DNA from: Hymenochaete sp. R1
Lineage: Eukaryota > Basidiomycota > Agaricomycetes > Hymenochaetales > Hymenochaetaceae
Direction of reading: 5' to 3'
NCBI GenBank assembly: GCA_019400425.1
Contig: JAFREE010000045.1
Location: 62,001 to 126,000, forward strand
DNA: 64,000 nt
Shown in pieces: positions 1-15,147 of the stretch. Each line of letters starts with the position of its first letter. Within the stretch, counting starts at the first letter, position 1. Below the pieces are notes generated by a model. That model did no database searches, was not told the origin of the DNA, and saw only the letters and a program-made list of their open reading frames with translations. Position numbers and translations under genes: made by a program.

Positions 1-879
1 ATCAAGGTGCGACAGTTTCTTGAATAATTAAGGCCACCTGATATAAACACCCACTGAATACAGAAATCTCAGCGCGCCACAAGAGAATTACAATCAGGTG
101 CAACAGTAGTACCTTTTGCCTTCCATCTAAACCATTTTCTTCTCAACACGCGTCATATCCAAATTCCAATTTTGTTTCTCTTGTCCGAAGGTGCTAGTGC
201 TTCTTCCAGAATGCGCTTCAATGACGACGAGGTTGCGATCCTGCTGCCCATTATCCTGCACTTGCGAGTCGTCTCAGTCCTCTAGTCCCAAAGACGTGTT
301 CCATGAATAGATATCCCTAGATTTATGTCGTGAGGAAGAGATGACTACGAATAATGAGAAACGTCAGCCCCATCGTATTTGTAACAAGGTATAGTCCACG
401 ACGAGGAAAAGCGATCCATCAAACCTCAGACTGTTATATGCATTATTTGGCATTGCACATACTCTTTCTTTTGTCCGAGTGCAAAGTCCACGACCATGCT
501 CAGGCTGCTCGTAGGCCACTTCCCCGCATTCGCTTCCAGGATTATTTCCGTAAAGTCCAGCTTATGAGCGTTCAGATGATTTGAGCGGAGGTTGAAAGGG
601 AGACTCTTTTCAACGCGATTGTGGAGCATTGCCTGATATTGACTTCGTGGAGGGTGTTGGTGACTGTCGGTCCTCGAAACTGGTCATAACTAAGGAAGAG
701 CAGAGCAGAGCATTCTCAGCATTCTCTCAAAAGCGACCTGTCGACTGCGTCGATCATTATTATCATGCGCATGCACCAGCATCGCCAGCGACCCGCTGCA
801 GTTGACGGCTTCTTTTACTTGCAACTTTCGTTGGTCACTCCGAAGTTCAGGCTCAGCAAGACTGGTGCATGAGTTGCTT
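1..879. other. No confident gene (left-edge intergenic)
   Basis: I see no protein family in either strand here. Short open frames exist (for example about 67 codons on the minus strand at 426-629 and 87 codons on the minus strand at 690-953), but none joins to another by a plausible intron to make a recognisable product. The right part, near 700-879, probably holds the promoter and 5' leader of the amidotransferase gene that starts at 880. The left end could be the tail of a gene lying outside the window. Confidence 0.4.
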
Positions 880-2896
880 ATGAATCGGAGCCCTTTCTCA
901 CAGCATCTGCGGTACTTCAAGCATCTCACAATCCGATCCTGCCGCCTACACACAAATTCAGAGGCTTCTCACTTAAAGAAAAACGACTTTAATGCGTTTA
1001 TACCACATACCCTAAGTGTGCTTTTCGTTAAGATTACTGTGATTCTTGACATCTCTAAGCACTTGATTTAATTCGCTAGGAAGAAACGATCCAGCTCCCA
1101 ACCTACGCGATGGGCCTCTGAGTGGCTTGACGGCTGCTGTCAAGGATACCATCTGCACTAAGGACTTTAGGACAACATGTTCCTCGGCTATGCTTGAAGG
1201 TGACGTTATGATAGTGATACATCGATAATAACTCTTACCTCTTTGGTCTCGCAGAGTTTGTCTCGCCGTACGATGCGACCGTCGTGCGCCTACTTCGAGA
1301 GTCCGGAGCTCGTGTTATAGGGAAGACAAACTGCGATGAGTTCGGAATGGGGTGAGTAAGTGATTGCATGTTCGAGGATGATACTTTCCAACTACTTAAA
1401 AAAGGTCTCACAATGTGCACTCCCCCCACGGACCTGTCCTAAACCCTTATGCAGGTAAAGTATCAAAGGCGGAATGGCGATCTGCGGGTGGTAGCTCAGG
1501 TGGTAGCGCAGCTGCAGTTGCTTCCGGTGCATGCACAATGTTCGCGCTCCCATCGTCGTAACTTTGAGTTGAGTCAATTGATTTATGACCATTAGAGCTC
1601 TTGGCACGGATACAGGAGGTTCAACGCGTCTACCGGCTGCGTATTGTGGAATCGCAGGGTTCAAGCCGTCATACGGCATGATCAGCAGGTCAAATTCCTC
1701 TTAGTATTTTCTGATTCTTATTTGACGTTTCAGACATGCAGGTGGGGTGTAGTATCGTACGCAGATAGTTTGGACTGCGTGGGTATTCTCGCGAAGGACG
1801 TGCAACGTATTCGCCCTGTATATGGTTCGTAGTATTGTCACTGCAAGGCTCATTCGTTGACGGGTATTATAGATATTCTTGCGAAGTATGATCCGAAGGA
1901 TCCCAGCTCTGCCCCTCAAAAATTTCGGGATATTGCTACCAAGCAACAGTATTCAAGTCGAGACCTTACTTTGCAAGGCCTCAAAATTGGAATCCCATTA
2001 GTGAGCGTTAACGGATTGCTCTTATGAAATTCAGAAGTAACATACCATAGGAATACTTTCCGGAGGAATTGAATGAACCTATCATGACGCAACTGCGACA
2101 ATTGGTACAAAAGCTCGTTTCTGCTGGGGCAAGCGTGGTTTCTGTTTCATTGCCATCAACTCAGTATGCTTTAAGTGCATACTACGTTCTTGCGAGCTCA
2201 GAGGCTAGCAGCAATCTTGCTAGGTACTCAGGGGTGCACTTCGGTAAGTATTTCTTTAACCAAAAGGCGTCCAAAAATTGTCGCTACAACTCCTATTCTA
2301 GGTACAAGGGCCACTCACTCCGATGACGAAAATAAAAAGACAGTCACAGATGTATACTCATATACCCGAACTAGAGGATTCGGACTTGAAGTACAAAAGC
2401 GAATACTTCTGGGCTCCTATGCTTTATCTGCTGAGTCAGTTGAGCTTCACACCTTAAATTATCCTGTTGTCTGACGGAACGATCGCCAATCGTCACCAGC
2501 GCATTCGATAATTATTTCCTTCAGGCGCAACATGTGCGGAACATGACTAGATCGGATTTTGACCGCATTTTCCACTCGCCGAATCCGCTTACTTGTTCAT
2601 CCTCGTCAAACTCGGCTCGCCACGAACAGCGTGGCGTTGTGGATGTCCTTTTGCATCCATCAGCTATTGGCGCCGCGCCGCTTTTGTCAGAGACAGAGCG
2701 GATGGGAACTTTAGACGCATATGTTCAGGACGTAATGACAGTCCCAGCATCTTTGGCTGGTTTGCCTGCATTGTCGGTGCCAATGGAAGGAACCGAAGAT
2801 GGGTGGCCGCTCGGTGTGAGCGTGGTGGGGCAATGGGGACATGATTCTCTTGTCCTGAGAGTGGGAGAGGCCATTGAAAAACTCAATGGGAAATAA
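880..2896 (+). CDS. HER2: Mitochondrial glutamyl-tRNA(Gln) amidotransferase subunit A (GatA/Her2 family), spliced
   Basis: Amidase-signature subunit of the GatFAB/GatCAB transamidosome, which converts Glu-tRNA(Gln) to Gln-tRNA(Gln) in mitochondria. The conserved parts are spread over about eight exons. They include VKDT near 1135 (catalytic Lys), [17 protein letters not shown] at 1253-1300, the glycine/serine signature [15 protein letters not shown] near 1490-1530, and GTDTGGSTR near 1595-1625 with the nucleophile Ser. [11 protein letters not shown] and [15 protein letters not shown] follow near 2630-2780. I chose ATG 880 because it gives an Arg/Ser/His-rich, mitochondrial-targeting-like N-terminus and leads into a NAFI motif typical of GatA starts. 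The first intron (about 1016-1079) has a weak GTGTGC donor but keeps phase. The catalytic residues are intact, so I read the gene as functional. The exact first exon is the least certain part. Confidence 0.85.
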
Positions 2897-3202
2897 TTTC
2901 CTACCAATTATTTGTTACTCGTTCTAATGCATTTGGTAATCAATGATATGGAAGACTCCAGAAGATACCTATTCTAACAACAGACAGAGGCGACAGAGGC
3001 GCCGTTCGCTCGTTCGCCACACAATATCCGTGAGAACAAATATCTAAGTTGGGACGAAGAAAGTCTCACGTGCGTCATCCCCTTGAACGCGCGTCGCTTT
3101 CTTCGTCCAGTATTTAACCTGACTTCCTCGTCCTCATCCGCTAAAGTGCACCTTCCCCTACTTCATCATCTCCCGTATTATTCACTTCTAACTCTTCTCA
3201 AC
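2897..3202. promoter_or_regulatory. Intergenic; probable CDC48 promoter and 5' leader
   Basis: No gene is seen. The stretch holds a CACGTG palindrome at 3067-3072, a TATA-like TATTTAA at 3111-3117, and a pyrimidine-rich leader directly before the CDC48 ATG at 3203. CT-rich leaders are usual for strongly expressed fungal housekeeping genes. The assignment to CDC48 follows from position only. Confidence 0.4.
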
Positions 3203-6464
<3,262 letters not shown>

Positions 6465-8647
6465 ATGCCCGCACACGCCACGGGCATCGACCATCACGCC
6501 GCTTACCGTTCAGCCATGCTCGCCAACAGGTCCCATACCAGCTTCTCCTCCACCTCCACCGCCTTCAGCACGCCTACGTCCAACTTCACCACCCCATCCA
6601 CGAGCCAAGATCTGCATTTATCGGTCTCATCTTCATCGTCACCATCATCGCCTGCATTCAAGAAACAAAAAGAAGGCCGTCGAGCGAGCTTGGGGTTGAG
6701 CTTGAGCCCGCTGAGTCCTGGTGCGAGCAGCATCAAGTCATCGCTATCCTCTATACCGAGCCTTGCCGCGTCTGGCTCAAGCCAGATCAAAGAGCGCCTC
6801 TCACAGCTTCGTCAGAGTGCCCATCACCGTGCTGCTGGTGTCATGCCTAATATCGAGTGCGTTTGTCGACTTACTGCGCGCCAAGCTGGACTTGAGTGAC
6901 TGACTAAACGACAGTTTCGTACCTGCCAAAGTACCCCCTGCTCGTCGATTGCAGACGCTCGCCGTTGCCATCTGGGAGCTCCTTATACCCATTACTTTTG
7001 CTGTATTTCTTTTCTTCTGGTGAGCACGTTTGCCCTCTACCCCTCCGCGCTTCGCCATCGTCAACGCCTGTGCATGTGTTTCTCATCGTTTATCACCGAC
7101 TCGGCGTCTCTCGTTGCTTGTTGCCGGCAGTGACGCAGAAACACATGGGCGGATCCTACGCAATCTCCACTGTCATGCTCTTCAACTCCCTTAATGTGAA
7201 TACCCTTACTGACTCTTGGTTAATTTGTCTAGCACTTTCCCGCCGCTATGGCCTGCAATGGGCGCTTATGTATTATATATGTATTTCTTAGACGGTGGCC
7301 CAGAGCACGGCGGACGTTCGAGTCAATGGTTCAGAAGTCTGCGGATCTGGACGTACTTTGCGGAGTACTACCCAGCCTCGTAAGTCGATTCTTCGTCTCA
7401 GGAACCTCTCACGTCTCTGACTGAGCTCCAACTTGGCAGATTCAAAAAAGTATAGAAAAGCTTGCAGGTCTTCGACGTTCTGGATGCATGCTTATTCCCG
7501 AGTTTTCTAGGAACAGGACCTACCAGCTGACCGACCGTACGTGTTTGGATACCATCCCCACGGGATCATCGGCATGTAAGTGTCCTTCAATCTCCGTGTT
7601 CCTCTGGCGGGAGAATTTGCATTGGTCTTCTGAAACTGAAAAAAACGCCTTGCTATTGTAGGGGAGCTCTTGCGACCTTCGCCACGGAAAGTACGGGCTT
7701 CTCGACCTCGTTCCCGGGTATCCGCCCGCACCTCCTGACGCTCTCGTCCAACTTCAACGTCCCACTGTACTGTACCGCGAGATCTTGATGTGGTTGGGCG
7801 TGTGTAGCGTGTCGAGATCGTGCGCGAACATCCTGAGACAGGGTCACGGTTCTGCCATTTGTATAGTTGTCGGTGGGGCGGCGGAGAGTCTGAGTGCGCA
7901 TCCTGGCACGGCGGACTTGACGCTGAGGCGGAGGTGCGTCGAACTAACTGCTCCTATCTGCCGTCAAGATGTTGGAATTGATGACGGGATATATGACATA
8001 CGTATAGGCTTGGGTTCATTAAGCTGGCCATTCAATATGGCGCCGACCTTGTGCCCGTGTTCTCATTCGGGGAGAACGATGTACGTTGTGCCTAAAATTA
8101 AAGCCAATCGGTGACGTAGTTGATGATGGGTGTTCTCTTTGCCAGATATTCGAGCAGATGCCAAATGAACGAGGAACGTTGTTGTACACGCTACAGAAGC
8201 GGTTTCAATCTCTGTTCGGGTTTACGCTGCCTATGTTTCATGGACGCGGAATGCTTAATTGTGAGCGTTTATAGAGTGTTACTGTAAAAGGGAGGAGCTT
8301 GGTTCTTAATTTGGGTTTGTAGATAATCTGGGGCTCATGCCCTACCGAAGGCGGATCGTGTCAGTTAGTGAGTACCGATTGATCGTTTGGCCTGAGTTGC
8401 GGATAACTGAAACTCTGAAGTCGGGAGACCCATCAACGTGGAAAAGTGCGAGAAGCCATCGTTGGAACAGCTACACGCTGTACAGAAGCAATACATCGAG
8501 GAGCTGTATCGGTACGATCCACCCGTGATTTGAATTGAGAGGGTTCGGGGTAGTATCTGACTTTTTTTTTGTTATCGTAGGATCTGGGACACGTACAAGG
8601 ATGCGTTTGCAGCACATCGGAAGCGGGAGTTGAGTATTATCGATTAG
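6465..8647 (+). CDS. DGA1: Diacylglycerol O-acyltransferase, DGAT2 family (Dga1), spliced
   Basis: ER/lipid-droplet enzyme that acylates diacylglycerol with acyl-CoA to make triacylglycerol. Translation from ATG 6465 gives a Ser-rich cytosolic N-terminal extension of about 130 residues. After a small intron come two hydrophobic segments ([19 protein letters not shown], then [19 protein letters not shown]), separated by a longer intron of about 210 nt (near 7021-7231). The diagnostic DGAT2 motif YHPHG is in [13 protein letters not shown] near 7545-7572. It is followed by NFNVPLYREIL, the VVGGAAESL segment near 7870 and PVFSFGEND near 8055. The C-terminal part is [10 protein letters not shown] and the final [15 protein letters not shown]. 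Motif order and total size match fungal Dga1. The gene lies head-to-tail between CDC48 and RXT3. Confidence 0.93.
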
Positions 8648-9525
8648 AGGGAACGTGAGTTTTGGACAGTAGGGAACGTGCCTCGTCTGGTCGACGAGAT
8701 ATTATTCGTTTTTGTCTTTCTTTTGTAGAGTATAATGAGATGTGGCAGAGACACGCAAAAGCTTTGTGACGAGGAGTGCAAAAATTGCATGTATGCGTAT
8801 ATACATACGATACGATACGATACGACTTAGGAATTGGAATTGCAGAATTAGTACAGCGTGAGCGTCGTTGCGGCAACAAAGAGCGAAACCTTCGGGAAGA
8901 AGCGAGAGGATCCAGAAGCCCGGTCTAGGGCTGTTGATGGATGGGTGGATTACGTAAGTTGATGAACGGCGGATTTGCAAATGCAAATGGCAAAAGGGAA
9001 AGGAAGCGGGAGCGGGAGAGATAGCCGTCGGCCGGATGTCCTCGTTGTGTGTCAATCCATTTTATTTCAGCTTCCTCGGGTCGACGACGACGACGAGAAG
9101 TTAGTCGATGCGAGGCGACTCGCGAGTGTTTCGGGGAAAGTGAAGAGTTGTGTAGCGTTGATTGTGGATGTTGAATTGATTTTAGTGGTAGCATACTTGT
9201 ATATGATAGGAAAGAATGAAATGAGATGAGATGAGAGAGTACTAGTGAAAGGGTTGCACAGCACGTGTAGAGTAGTAGTAGTCAGTCAGTAGTCAGTAGT
9301 CAATAAAAAAATAAAATAAAATAAAGTGGAAGGCTAAGGTCGGATCGAGATTTCATCGGGCGCTATTCCTACAGATCTCTCCTGCGCTTTTTGCCCCCTG
9401 ACCGACAGACTACTCGCGACTCGCCTGCCTCTCCTCTAATCATTTCTCCCTCCTTCCTTTCCCTTTCCTCCCACACACACTCTCAACATCCCTTCCCCTT
9501 CTCTCTTCTCCCGCCATCTATCTCC
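8648..9525. other. Intergenic between DGA1 and RXT3 with small tandem repeats
   Basis: No protein family is recognised. The stretch contains a TACGA tandem (four units, 8806-8825), GTAGTCAGTCAGTAGTC-like repeats near 9275-9300, and an AAAAT-type run near 9303-9325. A CACGTG palindrome lies at 9262-9267, about 260 bp before the RXT3 ATG. CT-rich sequence from about 9415 to 9520 looks like the RXT3 leader. Confidence 0.4.
8806..8825. repeat. TACGA microsatellite, 4 units
   Basis: Four perfect TACGA units in the 3' flank of DGA1. Simple tandem repeat with no coding role seen. Confidence 0.85.
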
Positions 9526-9753
9526 ATGAACGTCGCAGCACTCCTCCAGGACTCTCCGTCCGAAGACCACAGGTCAAGGCAGGAGCTCAGAGACAGGGAC
9601 AAAGACTCGAGGGCTCGTGAAAGGGATAGAGACAGAGAAAGGGCAAGAGATCAGGAGCTCGAAATCCAACGGGTGCGGGAACGCGATTGGGCCCGTGTCG
9701 AGCACGAGAGGAGGGTGAGGGAGGAAGAGGACGATCAGGAGCATAGGCAGCGT

Positions 9754-9794
<41 letters not shown>

Positions 9795-12700
9795 ACAACA
9801 ACATCCGCTCTCGTCCGCGTCCACGCCGTCTCACGCGACCTCTGGGCCCGCCCCCGCCGCCAACTCCCCGCCATCTGCACCCCTACATCGTCCTTACTCC
9901 CCTCTCGGGACCGCTGCCTCTCGTCGGCCGCGCATTCATTCCATTGACAGCGGGAATACGCCCCACCAACAGCAACAGCTGCCTTTGACAACTCGTTCGG
10001 CCCAAGGCGCTCATTCGCCGCAACCTTCGAATGAACCGCCTGGGCATGGGCACGCACACGCACATGGACACGCACGGTCGTACAGTCACGATGGACGTTC
10101 GCATCCGCATCCTCATCCTCAACATCATCCACTGCCGTACTCGCAAGGACATCCACATCCACCATCGCATTCTCCTCCCGGTCCGGCTTCGTTTCTCTCC
10201 CCTCCACCTCTGCCTTCCCCGGCTCGGGAAACAGGTCCGATAGGTCAGGCATTCGTCAATAGCAGTAACAGTAGCAACAGCAATAAGTATCCGCTTCCGT
10301 CCGATTATTCACCGAATGAATACGCATCTGCTTCGCAGTCTCAGCGAGGGAGAAGGTATGAGATGGCGTCACCGGCGCATGGCGAGAAGGAACGAGAACG
10401 GGAGGGGGAGCATGCGGCCCAGGTGGTTCAGCGCGGGAGGCCGACGACGGCGTCTTCTTCGAACACGGCAGCGACGGGTCGACCGCGATCGCCTGCCCCG
10501 TATAGCGAGTTCCGCGAGGCGGGGCCAAGTCGGGACCGACCTCCGCCTCCTCCGCCCCCACAAACGACATCAGCTATAAGCAACCGCGGACGCTCACCCT
10601 CTCGCGGCATGTCCTACTCCGTTGTCCCTCCACCCCACACCGTGCGCTCCCCGACAACGCAGACGACTACGAACAAGCAAAGCGGTAACAGCAACAATAA
10701 CAACAATTTACAGTCATATTCTCCATCAATGCATAAGATGCCCTCGGCGTCCGGCCAAGGCCAGTCTCAGCAACAGCCGCCGATGGGTCGTCGACCGGGC
10801 CCACCACCTGCGAGCCTCCCGCCTCCACCCAGTGCTACAATCAAGCATGAGCCACGGTATGCACACGAGCCCTCCTCGTCTTCGTTGCGCGGAGGCAGCG
10901 GCTTTGACGATTACTTAGTGCGTCATTTTCTTCCTGCCGGTTCCTTTACTGTTTGTGCCGTATTACATAAGTTTTATCTCTCTTTACGTTTCTGATCGGA
11001 ATGATCCGCGTTTTTTTGACGCCCACACTTTTTCGTTTCGTCTTTTGTGACGCGCGTGGCTTCTTTGCTCAGACCATTCATCATCATCGTCATCTTCTCT
11101 ATGTGTTCCTCGCGCGCATAATTACTCTCGCACTTACAACCACCGACTGTAGGCTCAAACTCAAGGACGCGTATCGACATCGTCTGGACCGTCGAGAGAG
11201 AAGGACAGGTCATTGAAAGAAGATATCGAAAGGGAAAGGGCAGAGCACGAACGTGGAAGGGTGCGTGCCGCCGAGATGCACCGGAGGGAAAGCAATCGTG
11301 CGGCGAGCGCAGGTGCCGTTTCTCGACATAGGGAACGAGAAGTCGAATACGAGCGCATGAACGTGGACGAAATGGAGCATTCTTCTCGACATCCAGGCAT
11401 GAGCTCTGGTCAACCCCGTGAGAGAGAGGGGGCTCACCACCACCACCATCACCACCACCATCATCCTTCTTCGTCACTGTACCAGCGAGCTCAGTCGAAT
11501 GTGCATACGATTGCGGCTCAGGCGCAGGCTCAGCACCAAGTTCAACCTCATCAGAAGGGACATCAAGTACCAGCTACGGCGTACACGTATGCTCATACTG
11601 GGAAGCCAAGGCTCAGCAGGAGCGGCGTGCTCAAGCTGGCCCCGCCAGGTGTTACAGTGTCGACGGGTGCGCCTTCCACGACGTCGGATGTAACTTTGCA
11701 GAACGCGCAGGGCGTCATCATGCGACCGGAGACGCTCACGTTAGCGCCCGGGGAACTGCGGCAACTGCGGCAGCAGCAACTTCAGGAACAACAAGCTGGC
11801 GAGTTTGTGCCAAGGGGTGGACCGCAAGGTGGGCCATCGGGGCAACGGCATCCGGGGGAGAATGGGCTTTCGCCTTCGCCTTCGTGTTTGCTTGAGCTTC
11901 ATTCGCGTCCTGAGATGTTTGTGGAGGGTCAGGGTCAGCAGGATGGTGGGTCTATGTCTTCGCAGCAAAAGCAGCCTGGGCAGGGGAGTGGGCATAGTTT
12001 GTATTCGGTCATGTCGGTTGGTCCTGGTGTGCCGTCCGGCTCAGGTGGAGGAGCCTCTCCACCGAATATGCAGATGCTTGATGTAAAGCCGATGTTGCCT
12101 CACCAGCAGCAGCATCAGGTCCAGCGCGTCCATCAACCAGGCCATGCACCATCATTAGGACACCATTTACACGGTCCTCCGCATCCCAATGGTCCTCCGC
12201 CACGAGGCCCAAATCCTCACCATCAACCTCCATCTATCAATAACGGTATTGCTGGCTATCCTCCAGGTGTTTTTCCCAATATGCATCCGCACCATGCAGG
12301 GTTCTCCGCTCAACCTCAACACACGCCATTCAACGAACATCCACCCCCGCCAATTCCCATGGCTCTCCAACCCCATCAACATAAGTATCACCCGCCCGAG
12401 TCTGCACCTTCCGAACCACCGTCGAACTTGGGCGTCTACGTATATCCTCACACACCATTCCCATACTTCTTCCCGTCCAGAGTCGAGCAGGAGTCACGCC
12501 GAAGTGCGACGTCGCCTATTGATACGAGTCCTACGCAATCCAAGAAAGGCCAACGCAAAGAGTCAGAGGAACTAGCGTCACGGCCAACTCACGTCACGAT
12601 CCTCATCCCGTCTGCGCATCTCCCTGCATCTCTTCCTTCAGTGTTCCAACCCTGTCTGTGGGGAGGAGCTACCCCAGCACCTCCGCAGGATCCTTGGTCA

Positions 12701-14518
12701 GGGTATTACAACGCCTCAACCTCTCGGCGCATATACACAGACGATTCGGCGCTTGCACTCTGTGCATTACATGCGGGCAGGATCACATTAATGGGCCTCA
12801 GGCGAGCGCGTGCGACGGGCTTTGACCTCGCTTTGCGGATCTCGTTGCACCGCGGGGTTGGCAAGTACGTCGGCGGGTTGAATGCGTTTGTGGATGGAGG
12901 CGTAGGGGAGGGGGCGACGAGCGTGGATGTGGGGCTCGCGTCTTTGTTGTTGGGTGCTGGGGAGAGCCTTGCGTTGGAGGAGGGGGAGGAGATGGTGGGG
13001 GCGCAGGAGATGGGCGTGTTTGCGAGTGCGACTTGGGATAGTGGACATGATGGGGCTGGGATTGAGGTGCTGAGTGCGGAATGGATGCCGGTGAGGATAT
13101 TCTGGATACACGTTCTATATATTCAGGTGACTGAATTTCCTCTTTCTGATTACCAGAAGGGCTACGCGCATAAAGCTGGTCTGCGGAATCGACGGCAACG
13201 CCTTCGAGAGTATGCCACTCGGCGGCGCGCCATCATGGGTGACGAACCCGCCGTCGCCCCAGCGCCTGGTCCTTCCGTCTCTGTGCTCGGTAAAAGGCAA
13301 CGGAGGCAGGAACTTTCGCCCGTATCGACTATGACTCCTGAACTTGAAAGAGACTCGACTGGATCGAGGACTATTGTGTTTGGGAAATATTGCGGGACTC
13401 AATCTGCTGGGTGAGTAAGCTCCATAGTAAAAAAAAAAGAAGGGAAAGAGTTAATGAATGCGCATAGATTTAAATTTGATCCGGCTGGCTTTAAAGCAGC
13501 TTTGCTCGCTTCATCTTCTACTCGGAATCGGTCGCAGCGTAAAAAACGAAAAGCATACGGAAATGTGCTCGGTCTTGGGAACGCAGCGGACGATGCTACT
13601 GAAGATGTTGATGAAGACACTACTTCGTCGAAGTCGGTTGGAGGCTGTTCGTCTTCTGCGATCATACTGGAAGGCAGGAATAGGCGACATATACTGGAGA
13701 TAAACATCCGCGCAGGGAGGTCCGAAGACGACAAGGAGAACTACGGAGGGGAAGTGGGCGGTGTTGGGAGTTGTCGGAAGAGCTTTAATCTTTACGAGCT
13801 TTTATGGTGGGCAGTATCAGAACCCACCCAGAGCATCGGCGGAGGCAAGGAAGTCGAACGGCCTCTCGTCATGCCAGCTACGCCTAAATCAGCAGGGACG
13901 CGCAGTGAGGCGAACTCTCCGGAGCACACTGGTGGTCCCGGTGTGAATGGAACGGAGTCGCGGACGTCTGGGCGGAACGAGTCTGGTGGTTCCCAAGCAC
14001 AGCCTTCAGCGGTAGAAACGAGTGAAAGACGGACGACGGAGGTGGGAATGCCGACGCCGCCTGCTACGACGGAGACTGGTAGGGCAGGGACAGGGACGCC
14101 TCCACGGAGTGAGAGAGTTGATGCGCTTGCGGGAGCGAGCGGAACAGTCGACCGTGTTTGTGTATCTGACGAGGGATCGAAGGAGTACGCGGCGGTGATT
14201 CTGAAAGATGTCAGCGTGGACCAGCTTCTTTTTAAGGAGACGGGACTCGCGTTCTCTCGATCGGTCGCTCTGGTAGGGAGCGGCGGCGGTGGAAGTGGCG
14301 TTCTGGAAAACGCGTCAACGAACATGAACGTGCCGGGGCATAACGGATCTGGTATGAGTGACGTTGAGATGATGGCCGCGATGGATCCTGTGGATGGGAA
14401 TGAGAAAAGAGGAAGAGACGGCGACGGTGACGGAGGTGTGGATAGTGTGTTTGTGAGCGTTGAGCGTTGGCGCTGGGCGACGCCGAGCGAGCGAGAGATG
14501 TGTATCTCGTCTCGTTGA
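9526..14518 (+). CDS. RXT3: Rxt3-domain protein, probable Rpd3L histone deacetylase subunit, spliced
   Basis: Rxt3 is a subunit of the large Rpd3 histone deacetylase complex. Four exons keep phase (9526-10917, 11153-13090, 13157-13410, 13468-14518) and give about 1544 aa. The first 900 residues are low complexity: Arg/Glu-rich, a polyGln run from 11 CAG codons (9757-9789), a polyHis run near 11438-11465, and long Pro/Ser/Gln-rich tracts. The Rxt3 signature begins at GVYVYPHTPFPYFFPSRVE near 12432. It continues through YTDDSALALCALHAGRI near 12738-12790, LRISLHRGVGKYVGG near 12830 and WDSGHDGAGIEVLSAEW near 13035-13085. A basic helix follows (KGYAHKAGLRNRRQRLREY). The C-terminal 350 residues are mostly disordered apart from conserved-looking FDPAGFKAALL and ILKDVSVDQLLFKETGLAF. 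ATG 9526 is the first in-frame ATG. Family assignment rests on the signature blocks; function is inferred from yeast Rxt3. Confidence 0.8.
9757..9789 (+). repeat. CAG trinucleotide repeat (11 units) coding polyGln in RXT3
   Basis: Eleven uninterrupted CAG codons after a CAA codon, inside the first RXT3 exon. The run codes for glutamines in a disordered region. Such pure codon repeats are prone to length change between strains. Confidence 0.95.
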
Positions 14519-15147
14519 CTTCCGCTCCCAGTTTCATTTCTTTATAGTATGTAACTAATAGTCTGTTCCATCCTATCTCGGGGGTTTCCTCTTCCTTTTT
14601 TTTCTCTCGCTTTCTCATTCCCAATACTGAGTTACCTGTGCAGTGTTTTCGCGTCATGATGTTATGAAATCTCCCATTTTTCTTTTAAAAAAAACGCGTT
14701 GCGGATGCAGATGTAGATGCCCTTATGTACTGATGACCTGATGTTGATGATGTTCATGCTGAAATCCAGAAATGTATAAAAAATTGGATGATATGGATGG
14801 TACACTGTATTCGACGCGCATACGTATATAGATCGCTCTGGAATAAGACTTTTTTGTTTGGTTGCTTCTAGTGCTCGTAGAGTCAGGAAAGTGCTGAAAG
14901 TGCTAACTTGCGCTTTATTTTTGAGGGAAAAAGCCGGCGTGGGCGCGTGGGGAAAGTGAAGCAAAAAGACGCGACACATGAGACGCGTCCGCCGTCACCG
15001 TGACAGAAAGTGACCAGACGCGTTCCTCCTTTCCTGGCCGAGGTCTCCACTCATTCCTCTTTCCTCAACGCCCACTCGCATCCCGGGCCATTCTCACTTA
15101 CTGCATCCATCCATCGCGACCAAGAAAGAAGAAACAAGAAGGAAATA
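14519..15147. promoter_or_regulatory. Intergenic; RXT3 3' end and POL3 promoter with two ACGCGT boxes
   Basis: No gene is seen. The first half is T-rich and fits a 3' UTR. Close to POL3 there are two ACGCGT hexamers at 14983-14988 and 15018-15023, about 130-165 bp before the chosen ATG, and one further away at 14694-14699. ACGCGT is the MCB element bound by MBF-type factors at G1/S genes in yeasts. Its role here is an inference from position and from the identity of the downstream gene. Confidence 0.45.
14983..15023. promoter_or_regulatory. Paired ACGCGT (MCB-like) boxes upstream of POL3
   Basis: Two exact ACGCGT hexamers 35 bp apart at 14983-14988 and 15018-15023. In yeasts this motif drives late-G1 expression of DNA replication genes including polymerase subunits. 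The match to a replication gene makes a regulatory role plausible, though CG-rich hexamers are not rare in this genome. Confidence 0.4.

Noticed and set aside
880..2896. Amidase gene as a pseudogene because no long single frame covers it
   Set aside because: Every break coincides with GT-AG introns in phase and the catalytic Lys and Ser residues are kept.
9587..10252. Long minus-strand open frame of about 220 codons
   Set aside because: Antisense shadow of the RXT3 first exon, including polyAla made by reading the CAG run backwards.
11438..11465. CACCAC repeat as a possible CRISPR-like or regulatory array
   Set aside because: It simply codes a His run inside RXT3; no spacers or spaced direct repeats exist.
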